Of a stretch of DNA of 53,135 nt, positions 1 through 9,119 are shown in pieces. The notes below the pieces were generated by a model. The model saw nothing but the letters and a program-made list of their open reading frames with translations, ran no database searches and was not told the origin of the DNA. The translations under genes were made by a program, and so were the position numbers. This stretch comes from Peptococcaceae bacterium (GTDB lineage: Bacteria > Bacillota > UBA994), in contig JAGXSS010000060.1 in NCBI GenBank assembly GCA_018334055.1, positions 1 through 53,135 of the forward strand, in the 5' to 3' direction. Every line of letters starts with the position of its first letter. The first letter of the stretch is position 1.

Positions 1-2145
1 AGCCAGACTGGTATATCTTTCTTCGAGCTTGTTGTTCTTCGTAGCGATGGCCACGGCCTTCTTGGTGCCCACGAGCACCACCAGTTCTTTGGCTCGCGTA
101 ATGGCCGTGTAGAGGAGGTTGCGCTGCAACATGATAAAATGTTGCGTGGTAATGGGCATCACCACCGCGCGGTACTCGCTGCCCTGGCTCTTATGTACGG
201 AAGTCGCATAAGCGAGAGTCAGTTCGTCAAGCTCGCTGGGGCCGTAATCGATGTGCCGGATTGCCTTGCCGTCAGGATAGGCGATGGTGATTTCGCCATC
301 GGCGTCGATACTCACAATCCTACCGATGTCACCATTATACACTAGTTTGGTGTAATTGTTACGCACTTGCATAACTTTATCCCCAAGACGATAGATTACC
401 GCGCCAAGTTGCAGTTCTCCCTTTCCAGCGGACCGCGGATTGAGCCTTTCCTGCAGGAGGAGGTTAAGATTTTCGACCCCACAGGTGGAGCGCCGCATGG
501 GCGAGAGCACTTGAATATCATCGATGGGGTTCAAGCGGTGCAGGCGGGGCAACTCGCGGCTCACCATGTCCAGGACTAACATAACAACCTTCTCCGGCAC
601 TTCCTCGGCCACGAACATAAAGTCGCGGCGATTGGTCGCGAGGTAGGGAAACTCTCCCTTGTTGATGCGATGCGCATTGGTGATGATTAGACTCTCCTTG
701 GCTTGCCGAAAGATGGTGTCTAGGCGCACCGTCGGCACGAGGCCGGAAGCAATAATATCGCGCAGCAGGTTGCCCGAGCTGACCGAAGGCAGTTGGTCGG
801 CGTCGCCCACTAAAACCAGGCGACAACCGCTTCTTAGCGCCAAAAGCAGGTGCTGTGCGAGCGACAGGTCGAGCATGCTCGCCTCATCAAGGATGAGCAA
901 ATCACACGGCAGGGGGTTATTTGCCTGGCGCAAGAAAAGCGGCTTGCCCTCAGCTTGACTGTACTCGAGAAGGCGGTGCACCGTCTTGGCCTCCTGCCCG
1001 GTGGACTCACTGAGCCGCTTGGCGGCTCTGCCGGTCGGGGCCGCCAAGTAGACGCTTTCTTGACGAGCCAGACAAAGGTGGAGGAGCGCCCGCAGCAAAG
1101 TGGTCTTACCGGTTCCGGGGCCGCCGGTAATCACCGTAACGCCGTGCTCGAGGGCGGCGGTAATAGCCTCTACTTGCAAAGGGGCCAGCTTGATGTTATG
1201 CCTGGCCTCAAATTCGGCGAGTGCCGGCCCGTTATCCTGATGCAAAAGGGAAGACTGTCGTCGGCTAAGGTCCCTCAATCTATGGGCCACCGCCCTCTCG
1301 GTGGCATAGACCGGGGCACGATACACCCTGTTCTCATGGTCGATGTTCATGAGGACGAGGCTCTTCGCGACCGCTAAGGCATCGATGACCACGCCCACCC
1401 GCTCGGGTGGCAGCTTAAGCAGCTCTGCCGCGCCGCTTTGCAGCTTCTGGAGCGGCAGGTAGCAATGTCCGCTGTTCTCGGCCTCGCGCAGTACATAGCG
1501 CAGCCCGGCGGCAATACGCCTTTGGTCATCTTTATCTAGCCCCAGTTCTTGCGCCAATTTATCGGCTAGGATAAAGCCCACCAGTTGCACTTCGTCGGCC
1601 AAACGATAGGGGTTGTGGCGAACTATTTCGATCGTTTTATCGCCATAATGACGGTAGATGCGCGCGGCGTAACCGGGGGTGATACCATGCCCCTGCAAAA
1701 ACACCATGACCCGCTGTATTTCTCGCTTGCCCTGCAAAGCCTGGCCAATGAGTCCGGCCTTGGCCTCCCCCAAACCCGGCACCTCGCGCAATTTCTCTGG
1801 GGCGGTGTCTAGAACCTTGATGGTTTCCTGGCCAAAGTGTTCGACAATCTTCTGCGCGGTGCGCGGTCCGACGCCCTTGATGAGGCCTGAACCCAGATAC
1901 TTTTCTATGCCGGCAATTTCGACCGGCACTCTCTCGGTGCAGGCGCTGACCACAAATTGCCGTCCGTACTGCGGGTGGTCGCTGTACTCGCCCTCCAGCT
2001 CGAGGTCCTGCCCGGGGGCGACGGCGGGAAATGACCCGACCACCGTGAGCAGAGGCTTGTCCCCTATTTTTAGGCGCAGGACGGTGTAGTGGTTGACGGC
2101 ATTGCGAAAGACAATGCGCTCGACGACTCCCCTAATCTTGACCAA
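1..2145 (-). CDS. recD2: RecD2-type ATP-dependent DNA helicase (3' end cut by window edge)
   Basis: Superfamily 1B 5'-3' DNA helicase of the RecD2 (RecD-like, RecBC-independent) family, acting in DNA repair and recombination in the cytoplasm. The reading frame is open for 715 codons from 2145 to the window edge. Near the N-terminus come the OB-like segment and helix-hairpin-helix text (IKGVGPRTAQKIVEHFG). A Walker A motif GGPGTGKTT lies near residue 340, and the last visible codons read RNLLYTAITRAKELVVLVG, the family's motif VI, so only a short C-terminal tail is missing. I chose the TTG at 2145 because a GAGAGGTG Shine-Dalgarno sits six bases upstream; GTG at 2154 is in frame but has no such site. 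Usual family length is about 720-800 residues, so the gene looks complete apart from the edge. Confidence 0.93.
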   Translation of the reverse strand, partial: MVKIRGVVERIVFRNAVNHYTVLRLKIGDKPLLTVVGSFPAVAPGQDLELEGEYSDHPQYGRQFVVSACTERVPVEIAGIEKYLGSGLIKGVGPRTAQKIVEHFGQETIKVLDTAPEKLREVPGLGEAKAGLIGQALQGKREIQRVMVFLQGHGITPGYAARIYRHYGDKTIEIVRHNPYRLADEVQLVGFILADKLAQELGLDKDDQRRIAAGLRYVLREAENSGHCYLPLQKLQSGAAELLKLPPERVGVVIDALAVAKSLVLMNIDHENRVYRAPVYATERAVAHRLRDLSRRQSSLLHQDNGPALAEFEARHNIKLAPLQVEAITAALEHGVTVITGGPGTGKTTLLRALLHLCLARQESVYLAAPTGRAAKRLSESTGQEAKTVHRLLEYSQAEGKPLFLRQANNPLPCDLLILDEASMLDLSLAQHLLLALRSGCRLVLVGDADQLPSVSSGNLLRDIIASGLVPTVRLDTIFRQAKESLIITNAHRINKGEFPYLATNRRDFMFVAEEVPEKVVMLVLDMVSRELPRLHRLNPIDDIQVLSPMRRSTCGVENLNLLLQERLNPRSAGKGELQLGAVIYRLGDKVMQVRNNYTKLVYNGDIGRIVSIDADGEITIAYPDGKAIRHIDYGPSELDELTLAYATSVHKSQGSEYRAVVMPITTQHFIMLQRNLLYTAITRAKELVVLVGTKKAVAIATKNNKLEERYTSLA

Positions 2146-2169
2146 CCACTTCACCTCTCAACAGGATGC

Positions 2170-2544
2170 CTACATTCCCTTTTGGCGGCACCGCAATTGC
2201 AGCCGCTTGCGCATTTCTAAAGCCGTGCGCTCGGGGGGAAAATCATCTACCTTGATAAAATCCACCGTTGTTGGTGTTTGGGCGTAAAGATGGATAGGAA
2301 TGTACTGCCCCAGGCGCATGGCAATGGCGTGACCCTCGGCGTTCAGAGCGGCAAAGTATACCGAGAAGTCATAGATTCTGTCGCGCTCTACCAGGGCGGC
2401 TAAAGTGCGCAAGGTCATTTCTACTCTCTCCGGCGAGTTGGCAAAATCGATGCCCATCTCCTCTGCCGGCAACCGCGCCTTATCATCCTGTGGCCAACGG
2501 TAGAGCGCCAAGACTAAACCCACAAACAAGAAGGCCCACCACAT
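2170..2544 (-). CDS. Small membrane-anchored protein of unknown function
   Basis: I do not recognise this 124-residue protein. It opens with a hydrophobic stretch (WWAFLFVGLVLALY) that would be a signal anchor, followed by a soluble, charged domain with few cysteines and a basic C-terminus (RKRLQLRCRQKG). The ATG at 2544 is preferred over an in-frame GTG at 2553 because GGGAGGTG lies six bases before it. It sits between metK and recD2 with 24 bases to recD2 and may be co-transcribed with both. The domain could be on the outer face of the membrane, but nothing seen assigns a role. Confidence 0.7.
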   Translation of the reverse strand: MWWAFLFVGLVLALYRWPQDDKARLPAEEMGIDFANSPERVEMTLRTLAALVERDRIYDFSVYFAALNAEGHAIAMRLGQYIPIHLYAQTPTTVDFIKVDDFPPERTALEMRKRLQLRCRQKGM

Positions 2545-2590
2545 CTTCGCCACCTCCCTGCCCTACTATATGCGGGAGGCTGGCCGGAAG

Positions 2591-3784
2591 CTAATTGAGG
2601 TACTGCTTGAGTATATTTACTTTGTCTAATCTTTCCCAAGGCAGATCGAGATCGGGGCGCCCAAAATGCCCATAGGCGGCCACTTGGCGGTAGATGGGGG
2701 CCCGCAAGCCGAGGTCACGGATGATGGCGGCCGGGCGCAGGTCAAAGTGCCGCGAAATTATCTCGGCCAAGACATCCTCCCCGAGCCGTCCTGTGCCAAA
2801 GGTGTCCACAGTAATGGATACCGGTTTGGCCACGCCGATAGCATAGGCCACCTGAATTTCACAGCGCTCCGCTAACCCTGCGGCCACGATGTTCTTGGCC
2901 ACATAGCGAGCTGCGTAGGCTGCGGAACGGTCGACCTTGGTGGGGTCCTTGCCACTAAAGGCGCCGCCGCCATGCCGAGCGGAACCACCGTAGGTATCGA
3001 CGATAATTTTACGCCCCGTCAATCCTGTATCCCCTTGGGGCCCGCCGACGACAAAGCGTCCGGTGGGGTTGATGTAATACTTGGTGTTGGCGTCAAGTAA
3101 ATCACGCGGAATGGTCGCTAGGACCACCTTGTTGATAATATCCTCCCTGATGGTCGACAGGGGGATGTCTGGTTTGTGCTGGGCCGATACTACCACCGTA
3201 TCCACCCTGAGCGGACGCGAGCCCTCGTACTCTACCGTCACCTGCGTCTTACCATCGGGGCGCAAGTAGGGGATGAGGCGCTGTTTGCGCACGAGGCTGA
3301 GGCGCCGCGCCAATTGATGGGCCAGGCTGATGGGCAAAGGCAGGTACTCGTCTGTCTCCCGACACGCATAGCCGAACATCATGCCCTGGTCCCCCGCGCC
3401 AAGCATGGCGGCCTCGTCATTTTCCGTCATACCTTCGCGCTGTTCAAAAGCAGCATCTACCCCCAGCGCAATGTCAGGAGATTGTTCGTCTATAGCGGTA
3501 AGCACGGCACAGGTCTCGGCGTCAAAACCAAACTTGGCACGAGTGTAGCCAATGTCGCGCACCGTCTGGCGCACCAACTTGGGTATGTCCACGTAACAGG
3601 TAGTCGAAATCTCCCCCATGACGAGCACCAGACCGGTGGTGACCGCCGTTTCGCAGGCCACCCTGGCCAAAGGGTCCAAGGTCAAGATGGCGTCAAGCAC
3701 CGCATCCGATACTTGGTCGGCAATTTTATCCGGATGACCCTCGGTGACCGATTCGGAAGTAAAAAAATGCCTAACCCCATTCAT
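2591..3784 (-). CDS. metK: S-adenosylmethionine synthetase
   Basis: MetK makes S-adenosylmethionine from ATP and methionine, releasing phosphate and pyrophosphate, in the cytoplasm. The 397-residue length is normal. The N-terminal [17 protein letters not shown] carries the ATP/methionine-binding His and Asp, [12 protein letters not shown] is the first signature, and [19 protein letters not shown] is the second (P-loop-like) signature. The start codon overlaps the stop of the upstream membrane-protein gene as ATGA, so translation is probably coupled. No SAM riboswitch is seen; the shared promoter region (4640-4683) carries an inverted repeat instead. Confidence 0.98.
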   Translation of the reverse strand: MNGVRHFFTSESVTEGHPDKIADQVSDAVLDAILTLDPLARVACETAVTTGLVLVMGEISTTCYVDIPKLVRQTVRDIGYTRAKFGFDAETCAVLTAIDEQSPDIALGVDAAFEQREGMTENDEAAMLGAGDQGMMFGYACRETDEYLPLPISLAHQLARRLSLVRKQRLIPYLRPDGKTQVTVEYEGSRPLRVDTVVVSAQHKPDIPLSTIREDIINKVVLATIPRDLLDANTKYYINPTGRFVVGGPQGDTGLTGRKIIVDTYGGSARHGGGAFSGKDPTKVDRSAAYAARYVAKNIVAAGLAERCEIQVAYAIGVAKPVSITVDTFGTGRLGEDVLAEIISRHFDLRPAAIIRDLGLRAPIYRQVAAYGHFGRPDLDLPWERLDKVNILKQYLN

Positions 3785-4626
3785 ATAGCTAACCCCCCAG
3801 GTCGACCAAGAGGGGGTTCTCTTTTAACAAGAGAGGCGTCCCTGTGGTCGTAGTAATGCATTAAAGCCACGCTGACATAGACGCTCGCCACGTGGGTGCC
3901 GATGGCGGTGACGAGCCAAAGCACATCCCCAAGTAATTGGGAGAGAAGCAAGTTGCCGCTCCATTGCAACATAAATACCCCGCCAACGACCATAAAATTC
4001 GCCGCGGCGAAACGCACACCGCGCGCCATGGCCGGCCACAGGCCCAGGTCGCCGAGCGCTACGGCTCGCGCCCACATACTGAGCAAGATGGTGCTGATGA
4101 TGAGGAAGAAGCCCACACCCGCCACCCGCCAAGCATGGGCCATGAACAAGGTCTGCACCTGCCGGTTTGAGAGAACCGTGATGGTTTCCCCCATGGTGAT
4201 AAGCTGGGCGTAATCAACAAGGAGCGGCCACCCCAAGCCAATAATTATGGCGGCATACCAGAGGTAGCTGAGGATGCTGCCGGCGAGAACCCTCACGAGG
4301 AGGTGGCGCACGCCGTACAAAAAATGCCCGGTGTCCACCCTAGCGCCCCGGACGGCCTGGGCCTGCCAGTACATACTTCCGGCATTAACACCGGCCAAGA
4401 CCATCACGGTGCACGCGGTCACAAATAGCATGGCACTCCCGGCGGTCAGCATGTCCGGCAGGGCCGCTCCGGCGTCTATGGACGCAATCTGTAGTAGCAG
4501 CACTACCAAGAGCAAGACCACAGCGGACATGGCCGTGCCGAAGATAGGCGGAAACCAGACCAACACAAGATTATTCCTGATGGTCTGATGCGCTTGGCGA
4601 AAACTGGTTGCTACGCTTGCTATCAT
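3781..4626 (-). CDS. Polytopic membrane protein of unknown function, coupled to metK
   Basis: A 281-residue integral membrane protein with about six hydrophobic segments (for example around residues 20-47, 60-85, 112-135, 165-190, 205-230 and 232-260) and a basic C-terminal tail. It resembles small uncharacterised Bacillota membrane proteins of the DUF4013 or glycerophosphodiesterase-membrane-domain kind, but I cannot assign a family with confidence. Its stop overlaps the metK start (ATGA), so the pair forms one transcription unit starting near 4650. Its Shine-Dalgarno GAGGTGG (4637-4643) lies in one arm of an inverted repeat. Confidence 0.8.
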   Translation of the reverse strand: MIASVATSFRQAHQTIRNNLVLVWFPPIFGTAMSAVVLLLVVLLLQIASIDAGAALPDMLTAGSAMLFVTACTVMVLAGVNAGSMYWQAQAVRGARVDTGHFLYGVRHLLVRVLAGSILSYLWYAAIIIGLGWPLLVDYAQLITMGETITVLSNRQVQTLFMAHAWRVAGVGFFLIISTILLSMWARAVALGDLGLWPAMARGVRFAAANFMVVGGVFMLQWSGNLLLSQLLGDVLWLVTAIGTHVASVYVSVALMHYYDHRDASLVKREPPLGRPGGLAI

Positions 4627-4639
4627 AGATTCAAAACCA

Positions 4640-4683
4640 CCTCTTTGGCGCTAATTGTAGCATGTTAGCGCCAAGAGGCGCAA
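4640..4683 (-). promoter_or_regulatory. Promoter, inverted repeat and SD of the membrane protein-metK operon
   Basis: On the minus strand a candidate -35 TTGCGC (4678-4683) is followed after 18 bases by -10 TACAAT (4654-4659). The same stretch forms a long inverted repeat: GGCGCTAA/TTAGCGCC extended by CCTCTT/AAGAGG with one bulged T (arms 4640-4654 and 4665-4678). The -10 box lies at the loop and the Shine-Dalgarno GAGGTGG overlaps the 3' arm as transcribed. It could be an operator, a terminator remnant of the upstream activase gene, or both. There is no U-run after the stem, which argues against a simple terminator. Confidence 0.5.
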
Positions 4684-4690
4684 TGACGCC

Positions 4691-7600
4691 CTACACGCCG
4701 TGCTTTGCCCGGGTGTTTTGCATGCGCTTTACTTGCAAGACGAAGCTCTCGAGCCGCGCTTCAATGACGGGGGGAAAGGGGCTGCCGTCGCTCTCGATGC
4801 TGATAAAGGGTAGGTGCGGGTGCTCGGCGACGATTTTTTTGACTAGCTCGGAATCACTGCCCATGGATTGTTTTTCGGCATCGATACACTGCTTGATTAA
4901 CGATTCGGCAATGCGCGCCGGCATGCACCCAAAGGGACCTATGGAGATGACCCCATCGACGCGGTCAACGATATCGTTTAACGCGCAGGCCAAGGTGAGG
5001 ATGGCCTCTCCGGTCAGCTCCGGGTTGATGATATGCGCCACGCTCTCCACCAGGCGCCTGATGTCGATGAGATGGTAGTCGTATAGATTCGAAGCCACAA
5101 ATATGCCCTTAATTGCCCGCTCGTAGTGCTCCATAACTTGCGCCTTGCCCCATGACTTTAGCGGCTGCATAGCCGTCACCGGGCCGCGCAGACCCTTGGA
5201 CGCTAGGTAGTTGGTGTAGTACACCCACTCGACCACCGGGGCCATGAGCACCACTATGCCCTTTTCTGCCAAGCGCTCCACGAGGTAACGCTGGGACAAC
5301 CCGTCCCTACGCACATATATCTCGCCCACGAGGGCCACCTTCGAAGCCTGGGACAAGGGAGTGTGGAGGGGAATGCCGCTGAGTAGCCTGGCCACGTCCT
5401 TTAGCGTTTTCACCAAGTCGCGCCAACCCATGGTGGCTATGGCTCGCAGCAAGATGTCTTCAGCCTCTCTATAGGTGGCTAGGGCCGCTTGACGATCGCG
5501 TGATAAAGTCAGTACAGCAGCGCGAATCTCTTCCATCACATCGCCGATATGTGTCGCCCACAGGGCGCGCAGGGTAAACATATTGCCCATGCCGCCATAG
5601 CTGTCCTTAGAAGAAAGGGACATGAGAGCTAGGTCGCTAATTTGCTGTTTTTGTATGAGCATCTTGGTCAACACATTGTACTGGGCAAAGCGGCAGGACC
5701 CGCTGGTGGTGGGCATGAAGTAGACGGTCTTTTCCCCGCTTGGCCTTTGGTCTAAGTAGTTATGGAGGCTCCCAATGGTTAAAATGAGGGGCAGACATTC
5801 CTTACAAGTGGTGTAGTTCTTGCCTCGCGCCAAGTCGGCTTCACTCGGAGGGGGCAAGGGAATGGCGGTGACGCCGAAGTGGCTGAACATGGACGCCAAA
5901 AGGCGGGTGCTAAAATCACCCATGGTCGGGATGAGGACCTTAACTCGGCTATCAGTCAGGCGCAGTCGCTCGCCGTCCGAAGAACGAAAGACCCATGACG
6001 TTCCTTCTTTGATCATTTCCGCAGGTACAACTAGTGGCGCGCTAGCGGAGATCGCCCCCCGGATGCTACCAAACCTCTTGATGATGTCGAGGAAGGCGTC
6101 AATGCGGGTGTCGATGCCGGCATCCGCCGTGTGTGAATCTAGTTCCAGCGTCAATGAGGGCTTGTCCTGCATTATCTCCCGGAAGTAGTTCAGGATGAAG
6201 GAATCCGGTCCGCAGCTAAAGTTAGTGATATAACAACCGAATAGGTGTGGCTGCTCCTTGACAACTTTAGCCGCCTTCAAAATGCTCATGCCGGCCGCCC
6301 AGTGCATGGTGTCAATCGGCGGTTCTTCATCACAGTCTAACATTTCGTGCGGCAACACCATGATGCCGCGTGAGGCAAATTTATGGGGCACGCCCATGTT
6401 GGCGAGGTCGAGAAAAGCATTATATGACCTGCCAAAGAGGACTACCACCAGCACCTGTGTCTCTGCGGAACGCAGCAAGGCGGCTCTGCCCATCTCCTTG
6501 AGCTTGTCTAAAAAGTCATTTTGCGCCCGGACGGCAGCGCGAAAAGCACGCCTGGCTTCCCCTTGGCTCACGCCGAGCAGGCCCCCCAGCCGGAGCATGT
6601 TTTTCTCGCCTTCCTCATAAGTGCTCGGCATATTGAGTACAGGCGTCAGCAACTTAATGCCTTGGAGTTCACTCTTAAAGATGCGCCGCAAAACATAAGG
6701 CTCCCCCTGAATCAATGGGCAGGTGGTGCTCGGTTTCGCGCCCCCCGTCACCGGAGTAGCCCGCACATGCGGCATCAAGATATAATCGGGACGCTTGCGC
6801 AGCAGGTTCATCATAAAGCCATGCGCCATGTCGAGGGGGTAGCAGAAGGGGGCATTGCGCCGTTCTATGCCCTCGCCATCGAGGCCGTCGGAGAGGACTA
6901 TACTGAAGCCGAGATCAGCCAAAAAAGCGTGATAGAAAGGATAGAGGCTATTCGTCATAAGAGATTGGCTGATGCCCACGGTCCGGCCCCGCGGTTCGGA
7001 AGGGACAAGGGGTCGGTCATACAAAAGTTTCTGCCGCAGAGCCACCAGATTGAAGGATGCCGTGTCGTGCTTTTCATGGAGATGCTCGTTATAGTATTTA
7101 TTACAGGCCCCGCCGAAGGGGTAAATCCGACCATCAACCTTGATGCGCGCTATGGAGCATTTGCGGTCGCAGCTATCCTTGCCGCCGGCACACTCGAACA
7201 CCGCGCCATACTCCACCTCGCGCGTAGCCAACTCAGCCAGGTCAAATTTGCCCGGCGGGAGTAGTCCGGCTTCAATTTTGTGCCAACATTCGAGCGCCAC
7301 ACCAAAGGCCCCCATGAGTCCGGGGTCGGGCGGAACGACGATGTCGCGATCGGTGATGAGGGCCATGGCCAGGGGCACCGCCTTGTTATAGCAGACACCG
7401 CCCTGCATGAATATTTTCTTCCCTACTTTGCGGCTGCCCTTAACGCGGGTGACATAGTTGAGGCAAATGGCATAAACCAAGCCCGCGGCGATGTTCTCGC
7501 TCGAGATACCTTCCTGGATGGCGGTCTTGATATCGCTGCCGATGAAGGCAGCGCATTGGTCGTTAAAGTTAGGCGGCCTGTCCCCTTGGAGAGCAGAGTG

Positions 7601-8947
7601 AGCAATCTCCTCGGTCGCAATGCCTAAGGTTTCTTTGGCCGCTTCTTCGAGAAACGAACCTGTGCCCGCCGAACAGGCTTCATTCATGGCATAATCCGCA
7701 GGAACGCTGTTCACGATGTAGGTGTACTTGGCGTCCTGCCCCCCAATTTCAAAGAGCGTATCGACCGCGGGGTCAAAATGGGCGGCCGCGGTAGTGTGGG
7801 CGATGATCTCATTGATGATGCCCCGCGTCAGGCCATGCAAACCGACTATCTGCCTGCCTGAGCCGGTCACCCCTAGCCCCACTATGGCTAGCCCGGGTGG
7901 CACCTGCTCCGCCAGGGATAGGTAGCATTGCCGCGAGGCTCGCACCGGGTCGCCGTCGGTTCGCAGGTACTTACCGGCCACTATCGCTCGGTCGCGGGTG
8001 CGCATCAGTACCGCCTTGGTCGTGGTCGAGCCGGCATCAAGCCCGATGATGTACTCGTCAGCGAGCGTTACTTCTCCCCACAACTGCTCCTTGAACGTCA
8101 CGCGCTGCGCGGCCTGGGCAAGGGGTGGTAGAAACTCAAACGAGGATGCGTCCTCCTTAAATAGTTGGGTGCTGAGGCACTGGCCGTGCTCTTTGGCCCA
8201 GAGCGCCGCCCCCAGAGCCTCGAAGGAGTCGGCACTCGCGGGGATGGTGACATTGAACCCATCGCGGCGCAGGAAGCTTATCACCGTGCTGTTCTTGGTC
8301 ACTCCGCCCACGAGGAGGATATCCTTAGCATTCGCCTTCTGTAATAGCTCCGTTATCTTGCCCGCCATCATCCGACCTAAGCCCGCTACTACCCTGCCCT
8401 TCTTCGTGCCCTTGTTCAAGGCATGGGTACAATCACTCTTGCTAAAGACCGAGCAGCGGTCAGCAATCTTGTACGGGGCGTCAATGTCGGCCTGCTCGCC
8501 GGCCTCGGCTGGACTGAGGCTCATGCGGCGAATCTGCTGCAAGAAAAATTCTCCGGTTCCGGAGGCACATTTGTTGCCCACATGGACCGTCGCAATACGC
8601 CCCATACTGTCGAGCGCATAGACAATAAAGTTTTCGCCGCCGGCACTGACAACCGCCTCGACCTTCGGCAATTGCGACTGCAAATGTAAGAGGGCCATTT
8701 CAGTGGCCTCCGGCTCGGAGATCACCGGCAGCAGAACCTGTTCCTTGAGCTTGTGCCCGGTAAGGGCAATGCGCGAATGGGGCAGGACATACTCACCGAG
8801 TAACTCCTGCAGCACTTTTCTGGCATTGCCGCCGTGCGGGTGACTAGCCTGACGCAGAAGAAAAAACCCGCCGTCCCGTACTTCACCTGTAACAATTTTG
8901 ATATTTGAAGAACCCAAGCATATGCCGACTACATGTTTTTCGTCCAA
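4691..8947 (-). CDS. Large acyl-CoA dehydratase activase-related protein (two BcrAD/BadFG ATPase domains + DUF2229 + HgdB-like region)
   Basis: A 1418-residue fusion typical of anaerobic Bacillota. Two ASKHA-fold ATPase domains related to the 2-hydroxyacyl-CoA dehydratase/benzoyl-CoA reductase activases lie in tandem: VGICLGSSNIKIVTG with Cys motif NKCASGTGEFF, then IIGLDAGSTTTKAVLM with NEACSAGTGSFLEE. These cysteines would hold the dimer's [4Fe-4S] cluster. A DUF2229 region follows (VGISQSLMTNSLYPFYHAFL; CYPLDMAHG), then a C-terminal dehydratase-subunit-like region with further Cys (CKECLPLILTIG; SGSCRFAQYN). Known activases drive ATP-dependent electron injection into a dehydratase; the substrate of the fused form is unknown. 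No dehydratase genes are adjacent. TTG at 8947 has AGAGGTG six bases before it; GTG at 8956 is the alternative. Confidence 0.9.
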   Translation of the reverse strand: MDEKHVVGICLGSSNIKIVTGEVRDGGFFLLRQASHPHGGNARKVLQELLGEYVLPHSRIALTGHKLKEQVLLPVISEPEATEMALLHLQSQLPKVEAVVSAGGENFIVYALDSMGRIATVHVGNKCASGTGEFFLQQIRRMSLSPAEAGEQADIDAPYKIADRCSVFSKSDCTHALNKGTKKGRVVAGLGRMMAGKITELLQKANAKDILLVGGVTKNSTVISFLRRDGFNVTIPASADSFEALGAALWAKEHGQCLSTQLFKEDASSFEFLPPLAQAAQRVTFKEQLWGEVTLADEYIIGLDAGSTTTKAVLMRTRDRAIVAGKYLRTDGDPVRASRQCYLSLAEQVPPGLAIVGLGVTGSGRQIVGLHGLTRGIINEIIAHTTAAAHFDPAVDTLFEIGGQDAKYTYIVNSVPADYAMNEACSAGTGSFLEEAAKETLGIATEEIAHSALQGDRPPNFNDQCAAFIGSDIKTAIQEGISSENIAAGLVYAICLNYVTRVKGSRKVGKKIFMQGGVCYNKAVPLAMALITDRDIVVPPDPGLMGAFGVALECWHKIEAGLLPPGKFDLAELATREVEYGAVFECAGGKDSCDRKCSIARIKVDGRIYPFGGACNKYYNEHLHEKHDTASFNLVALRQKLLYDRPLVPSEPRGRTVGISQSLMTNSLYPFYHAFLADLGFSIVLSDGLDGEGIERRNAPFCYPLDMAHGFMMNLLRKRPDYILMPHVRATPVTGGAKPSTTCPLIQGEPYVLRRIFKSELQGIKLLTPVLNMPSTYEEGEKNMLRLGGLLGVSQGEARRAFRAAVRAQNDFLDKLKEMGRAALLRSAETQVLVVVLFGRSYNAFLDLANMGVPHKFASRGIMVLPHEMLDCDEEPPIDTMHWAAGMSILKAAKVVKEQPHLFGCYITNFSCGPDSFILNYFREIMQDKPSLTLELDSHTADAGIDTRIDAFLDIIKRFGSIRGAISASAPLVVPAEMIKEGTSWVFRSSDGERLRLTDSRVKVLIPTMGDFSTRLLASMFSHFGVTAIPLPPPSEADLARGKNYTTCKECLPLILTIGSLHNYLDQRPSGEKTVYFMPTTSGSCRFAQYNVLTKMLIQKQQISDLALMSLSSKDSYGGMGNMFTLRALWATHIGDVMEEIRAAVLTLSRDRQAALATYREAEDILLRAIATMGWRDLVKTLKDVARLLSGIPLHTPLSQASKVALVGEIYVRRDGLSQRYLVERLAEKGIVVLMAPVVEWVYYTNYLASKGLRGPVTAMQPLKSWGKAQVMEHYERAIKGIFVASNLYDYHLIDIRRLVESVAHIINPELTGEAILTLACALNDIVDRVDGVISIGPFGCMPARIAESLIKQCIDAEKQSMGSDSELVKKIVAEHPHLPFISIESDGSPFPPVIEARLESFVLQVKRMQNTRAKHGV

Positions 8948-9071
8948 ACAAATCACCTCTAACCGCTATCTTGTCAGGGGCCAAGCCCTCTCTACACTTT
9001 TTGACACTAACCACCGTTTTCCTGCTGCGGAACGCCGGCTGCTGCCCGGAAGTACAGCGCCAAGCAAGAAT

Positions 9072-9105
9072 ATGAGCGTTTAATGCGCTAACATTAAACG
9101 CTCAT
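9072..9105 (-). terminator. Perfect 14-bp hairpin after degV (possible terminator)
   Basis: ATGAGCGTTTAATG (9072-9085) and its exact reverse complement (9092-9105) flank a six-base loop, 15 bases past the degV stop. Only a weak T-rich stretch (ATTCTTGCTT) follows on the minus strand, so it is a weak intrinsic terminator or an RNA-stabilising 3' structure. The rest of 8957-9119 shows no gene. Confidence 0.45.
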
Positions 9106-9119
9106 TATGCTTGCGCTAA

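Noticed and set aside
659-1377. Plus-strand open frames opposite recD2
   Set aside because: The minus frame encodes clear helicase motifs throughout; the opposite frames are shadows of GC-rich coding sequence.
3785-4700. SAM riboswitch upstream of metK
   Set aside because: metK is preceded directly by a coupled membrane-protein gene, and the region before that gene is too short and shows only the inverted repeat.
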